Below are positions 4,117 to 6,865 of a stretch of 6,865 bases of DNA, piece after piece. The notes under the pieces are model-generated. The model saw only the letters and a list, made by a program, of their open reading frames with translations, did no database searches and was not told the DNA's origin. Made by a program: the position numbers and the translations under genes. The DNA comes from DASPXY01 sp038227745 (GTDB lineage Bacteria; Planctomycetota; Planctomycetia; Gemmatales; Gemmataceae): positions 1 to 6,865 of the forward strand of contig JBBRPS010000563.1 of NCBI GenBank assembly GCA_038227745.1, written 5' to 3'. Within the stretch, counting starts at the first letter, position 1; each line of letters starts with the position of its first letter.

Positions 4117-6865
4117 ATGGCGGAAGAGCGCCCCTGCAAGGCCTTCGTCTCCTCAACCTATGAGGATCTGAGGGAGCACCGCGCCCATGTCATCGCCGCC
4201 CTCCGCAAGGCCGGCGTTCACGTCGATCCGATGGAGGAGTGGGCCGCCGACGGCGCCGCGCCGACGCGCTTCTGCCTGGAGCGCCTCGAAGGGTGTCAGC
4301 TCTGCGTCTTGCTGGTGGCATTTCGGCGCGGGTTCGTCCCGGCCGGCTCCGCACTCAGCATTACCCAGATGGAGTACCAGGAGGCGGTCCGGCGCGGCGT
4401 CGAGGTGCTGGTCTTCCTGCTCCACGAAGACGAGGCCTGGCCGCGCCGCTTCGACGAGATGGACAAGGACCTCGGGATCGGCGCCTGGCGGGAGGAGTTG
4501 TGCCGGCGGCATGGCGTCACGTCCTTCAAACAATCACCCGACTCGATCGCTGTCCTGCCGGCCGTGACGCGCTGGCTGCGAAAGGCTGCCCCGACGGGGG
4601 CAGTGCCGGCCCTGGTCAACCCCTTTGACTTCACTGCTTTTCTCGAAGAAAAGAGGCGACTCTTCGTCGGCCGCGAATGGCTGTTCGGTGAGCTGGAGCG
4701 CTGGCGGACAGGCCGGGGCGAGCGGGCGTTGCTCATCACCGGGGACCCCGGCATCGGCAAATCGACCATCGTCGCCGAGTTGGTTCACCGGCACCGCGGC
4801 GGCCAGGTGCTGGCGTACCACTGCTGCCGGGCCGACAGCCCGGACACCCTGCGCCCGGGCCTGGTGGTGCGCGGGCTGGCGGCGCAGGTCGCGGCGAGAG
4901 TCCCGGCCTACGCGGAACGGTTGGCCGACCCCGCCGTGGCCGCGGCCCTGGGCGAGGGCGGCACCGCCGACCCGGTCCGTGCCCTGGATGCTGGCCTGCT
5001 CACCCCGCTCTACCACCTCCCGGGACCGGCCGGGGGCGCCTGTTACCTGCTCATCGACGCCCTGGACGAGGCCCTGGCCCTGCGCGACGCGGCCAGCCCG
5101 CTCACCCTGGTGGACGTGCTGGCGGCGCGGCTGGGGCAGTCGCCGCCGTGGCTGCGGATCGTCGCCACCACCCGGCGCGAGCCGCCCGTCCTCGACCGGC
5201 TGCGCGGCCTGCGGCCGCTGCACCTCAACGCCCAGGATGCGCGCAACCTGGACGACGTCGAGGAGTACGTCCGCGGCCGGCTCCAGGACGGGCCGCTGGC
5301 CGAGCGGTTGGCGGACAGCGGGCTCGCCGTCGGAGAAGTCGTGCGGGTGCTGCGTGCCAGGAGCGACGGCAACTTCCTGTACGTCCAGCAAGCGCTGCAG
5401 GCGGTCGAGCACGACCAGGCCCGTCTCGACCGGCTGGGCGACTTGCCGCCTGGCCTGCCCGGGCTGTACCTGCGCTTCTTCGAGCGGCAGTTCCCCGATA
5501 AACAGCGCTACGAGCCGGCGCGGTGTGTGCTGCAGGCGGTGGTGGCGGCGCGCGCGCCGCTGACGGAGGAACAGCTGGCCGCCGTCACGGGCCTGGACGC
5601 CGAGGACGAACTGCCCGCGGTGCTCCGGAGCTTGACGGCGTACCTGCCCGAACGCCCTGGCCGGGACGGGGACAGTCGCCGGGTCCTGTATCACAAATCG
5701 CTGGCGGATTGGCTGACGGGCCTCGGCTCGCGCGGCACGCTGCACCATGTCAGCCCGCGGCGCGGCGAGGAGCGGTTGGCTGACTGGTGCCTGGGGGCCT
5801 ACCGACGGGGGCCGCGGACGATGGGGCACTATGCGCTGATGCACTTGCCGGCGCACCTTGCGGGGGCGCGGCACTGGCAAGCGTTGACGGACCTGCTGAC
5901 CGATCTGGCCTTCCTGGAGGCCAAGGCGGAGGCGGGGCTGGTGTTTGAACTCGCGGCCGACTTCACCAACGCGGTCAAGGTTCTGCCCCCCGAGGAGCCG
6001 AGACGGCGCCTGCTGGCTTTGCTGGATGAGGCGATTCGCCTGGACATCCACTTTCTGGCGCGGCACCCGACGACGCTGTTTCAGTGCCTGTGGAACCGGG
6101 GGTGGTGGTATGACTGCCCAGAGGCGGCGAAGCACTACGAGACGGCGGGGCCGCCGGCGGAACGATTGCTCGGCAAGCAGGAAGGGTCGCGGCTCTCGAC
6201 CCTGCTGGAGCGGTGGCGGGGTGTGAAGGAGAGTGGCACCCAGCCCTTCCGCTGGCTGCGTTCCTTGCGCCCGCCTGCTCATCATCTGAACACGGCGTTG
6301 CGGGCCATCCTGCGGGGGCATCTGGAGGGAGTCCATGCTGTGGCGGTTTCCCCCGATGGCCGCCGCCTGCTGTCCGGCTCGCATGACAAGACGGTGCGGG
6401 TGTGGGACGCGGACAGCGGGGCGGAACTCGCCTGTCTGCGCGGCCACGAGGAGGGGGTGATGAGCGTGGCGTTCGCCCCCGACGGCCGCCGCCTGCTGTC
6501 CGGGTCGCGGGACAAGACGGTGCGGTTGTGGGACGCGGTCAGCGGGGCGGAACTCGCCTGCCTGCGCGGCCACGAGGGCCGGGTAACGAGCGTGGCGTTC
6601 GCCCCCGACGGCCGCCGCCTGCTGTCCGGCTCGCATGACAAGACGGTGCGGATGTGGGACGCCGACAGCGGGGCGGAGCTCGCCTGCCTGCGCGGCCACG
6701 AGGAGGGGGTGATGAGCGTGGCGTTCGCCCCCGACGGCCGCCGCCTGCTGTCCGGCTCATGGGACGAGACGGTGCGGGTGTGGGACGCAGACAGCGGGGC
6801 GGAACTCGCCTGCCTGCGCGGCCACGGGAGCCGGGTGACGAGCGTGGCCTTCGCCCCCGACGGCC
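4117..6865 (+). CDS. DUF4062-NACHT-WD40 STAND ATPase, NLR-like (3' partial)
   Basis: The open frame runs off the window edge; 916 residues are visible. Residues 7-110 match DUF4062: FVSSTYEDLREHR (10-22), PMEEW (38-42) and SITQMEYQEA (81-90). LFVGREW (182-188) leads into a NACHT-type P-loop NTPase with Walker A GDPGIGKST (209-217, Lys215), Walker B LLIDALDE (311-318) and a sensor-like VATTRREP (349-356). YHKSLADWL (525-533) fits the end of the winged-helix region of STAND proteins. Residues about 550-728 are a predicted helical linker, and WD40 blades begin at 732. By family, the WD40 end senses a ligand, nucleotide exchange drives oligomerisation, and the N-terminal domain acts as effector or adaptor; DUF4062 activity is unknown. 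No signal peptide is seen, so it is cytoplasmic. The start at 4117 has GGAG 10 bases upstream; an in-frame ATG at 4090, with AGGA 8 bases upstream, is an alternative. No partner gene is visible. A defence role is inference. Confidence 0.93.
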   Translation, partial: MAEERPCKAFVSSTYEDLREHRAHVIAALRKAGVHVDPMEEWAADGAAPTRFCLERLEGCQLCVLLVAFRRGFVPAGSALSITQMEYQEAVRRGVEVLVFLLHEDEAWPRRFDEMDKDLGIGAWREELCRRHGVTSFKQSPDSIAVLPAVTRWLRKAAPTGAVPALVNPFDFTAFLEEKRRLFVGREWLFGELERWRTGRGERALLITGDPGIGKSTIVAELVHRHRGGQVLAYHCCRADSPDTLRPGLVVRGLAAQVAARVPAYAERLADPAVAAALGEGGTADPVRALDAGLLTPLYHLPGPAGGACYLLIDALDEALALRDAASPLTLVDVLAARLGQSPPWLRIVATTRREPPVLDRLRGLRPLHLNAQDARNLDDVEEYVRGRLQDGPLAERLADSGLAVGEVVRVLRARSDGNFLYVQQALQAVEHDQARLDRLGDLPPGLPGLYLRFFERQFPDKQRYEPARCVLQAVVAARAPLTEEQLAAVTGLDAEDELPAVLRSLTAYLPERPGRDGDSRRVLYHKSLADWLTGLGSRGTLHHVSPRRGEERLADWCLGAYRRGPRTMGHYALMHLPAHLAGARHWQALTDLLTDLAFLEAKAEAGLVFELAADFTNAVKVLPPEEPRRRLLALLDEAIRLDIHFLARHPTTLFQCLWNRGWWYDCPEAAKHYETAGPPAERLLGKQEGSRLSTLLERWRGVKESGTQPFRWLRSLRPPAHHLNTALRAILRGHLEGVHAVAVSPDGRRLLSGSHDKTVRVWDADSGAELACLRGHEEGVMSVAFAPDGRRLLSGSRDKTVRLWDAVSGAELACLRGHEGRVTSVAFAPDGRRLLSGSHDKTVRMWDADSGAELACLRGHEEGVMSVAFAPDGRRLLSGSWDETVRVWDADSGAELACLRGHGSRVTSVAFAPDG
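6310..6865 (+). repeat. Tandem 126-bp repeats encoding near-identical WD40 blades
   Basis: Units start at 6310, 6436, 6562, 6688 and 6814; the last is cut by the window edge. Each encodes 42 residues of form LRGH...V..V..PDGRRLLSGS.D.TVR.WD..SGAELAC. Units 2 and 4 are identical over their first 68 bases (6436-6503 and 6688-6755) and differ at 7 of 126 overall. Unit 1 is the most diverged, with several synonymous changes, as expected for an edge copy. Amino-acid changes sit almost only at unit positions 5-7, 9, 25, 27, 31 and 35. More blades presumably follow outside the window, since a beta-propeller usually needs about seven or more. Confidence 0.92.

Noticed and set aside
3202..4139. Several short frames over the palindromes (some beginning MECGARRRF)
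   Set aside because: They are read from both arms of the same inverted repeat on both strands and overlap the DCC gene; no ribosome site or family support.
4534..6699. 721-residue open frame antisense to the STAND gene
   Set aside because: It is a shadow of codon bias and of the WD40 repeats; its repeated His/Gln/Arg-rich peptides mirror the 126-bp units, and the plus strand has clear DUF4062, NACHT and WD40 motifs.
6310..6865. Tandem repeats as a CRISPR array or minisatellite
   Set aside because: The period is exactly 42 codons, in frame, and encodes WD40 blades with GH, PDG, SGS and WD landmarks.

Overview
The window is GC-rich and codon-dense, with a run of lineage-type hypothetical genes, long intergenic palindromes and a large STAND ATPase carrying WD40 repeats. 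That combination suggests a Planctomycetota-like bacterium, possibly Gemmatales. This is an inference from gene content and style; no phylogenetic marker is present.

Left part (1-2355), minus strand: two genes lie in one probable operon. A 252-residue secreted protein of unknown function comes first (2355 to 1597). A 504-residue M81-family (MlrC-like) metallopeptidase follows after a 39-bp gap (1557 to 43). Both starts have good Shine-Dalgarno sequences, and a TATAAT box lies about 50 bp upstream of the first gene. An inverted repeat at the very left edge lies just past the M81 stop.

Middle (2531-3681), plus strand: a divergent pair comprises a 233-residue multi-pass membrane protein of unknown function and, 14 bp later, a 144-residue DCC-family (DUF393) thiol-disulfide oxidoreductase-like protein with a CxxC motif.

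Intergenic region (3682-4116): no gene is supported. It holds two back-to-back palindromes. One has 74-bp arms (five mismatches) around a 22-nt centre. The other has perfect 27-bp arms around a single base. In both, each arm contains its own small hairpin.

Right part (4117-6865), plus strand: a large gene runs off the window edge. Its 916 visible residues give DUF4062, a NACHT-type P-loop NTPase, a helical linker, and a WD40 domain of four complete plus one partial 42-residue blades that are nearly identical at the DNA level. This is the architecture of NLR-like STAND proteins. It is the best candidate here for an undescribed system, possibly immune or defensive, though nothing in the window proves that role. 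The blades differ mostly at a few positions, and some similarity is strongest at a two-blade (252-nt) offset, which suggests repeat duplication or conversion.
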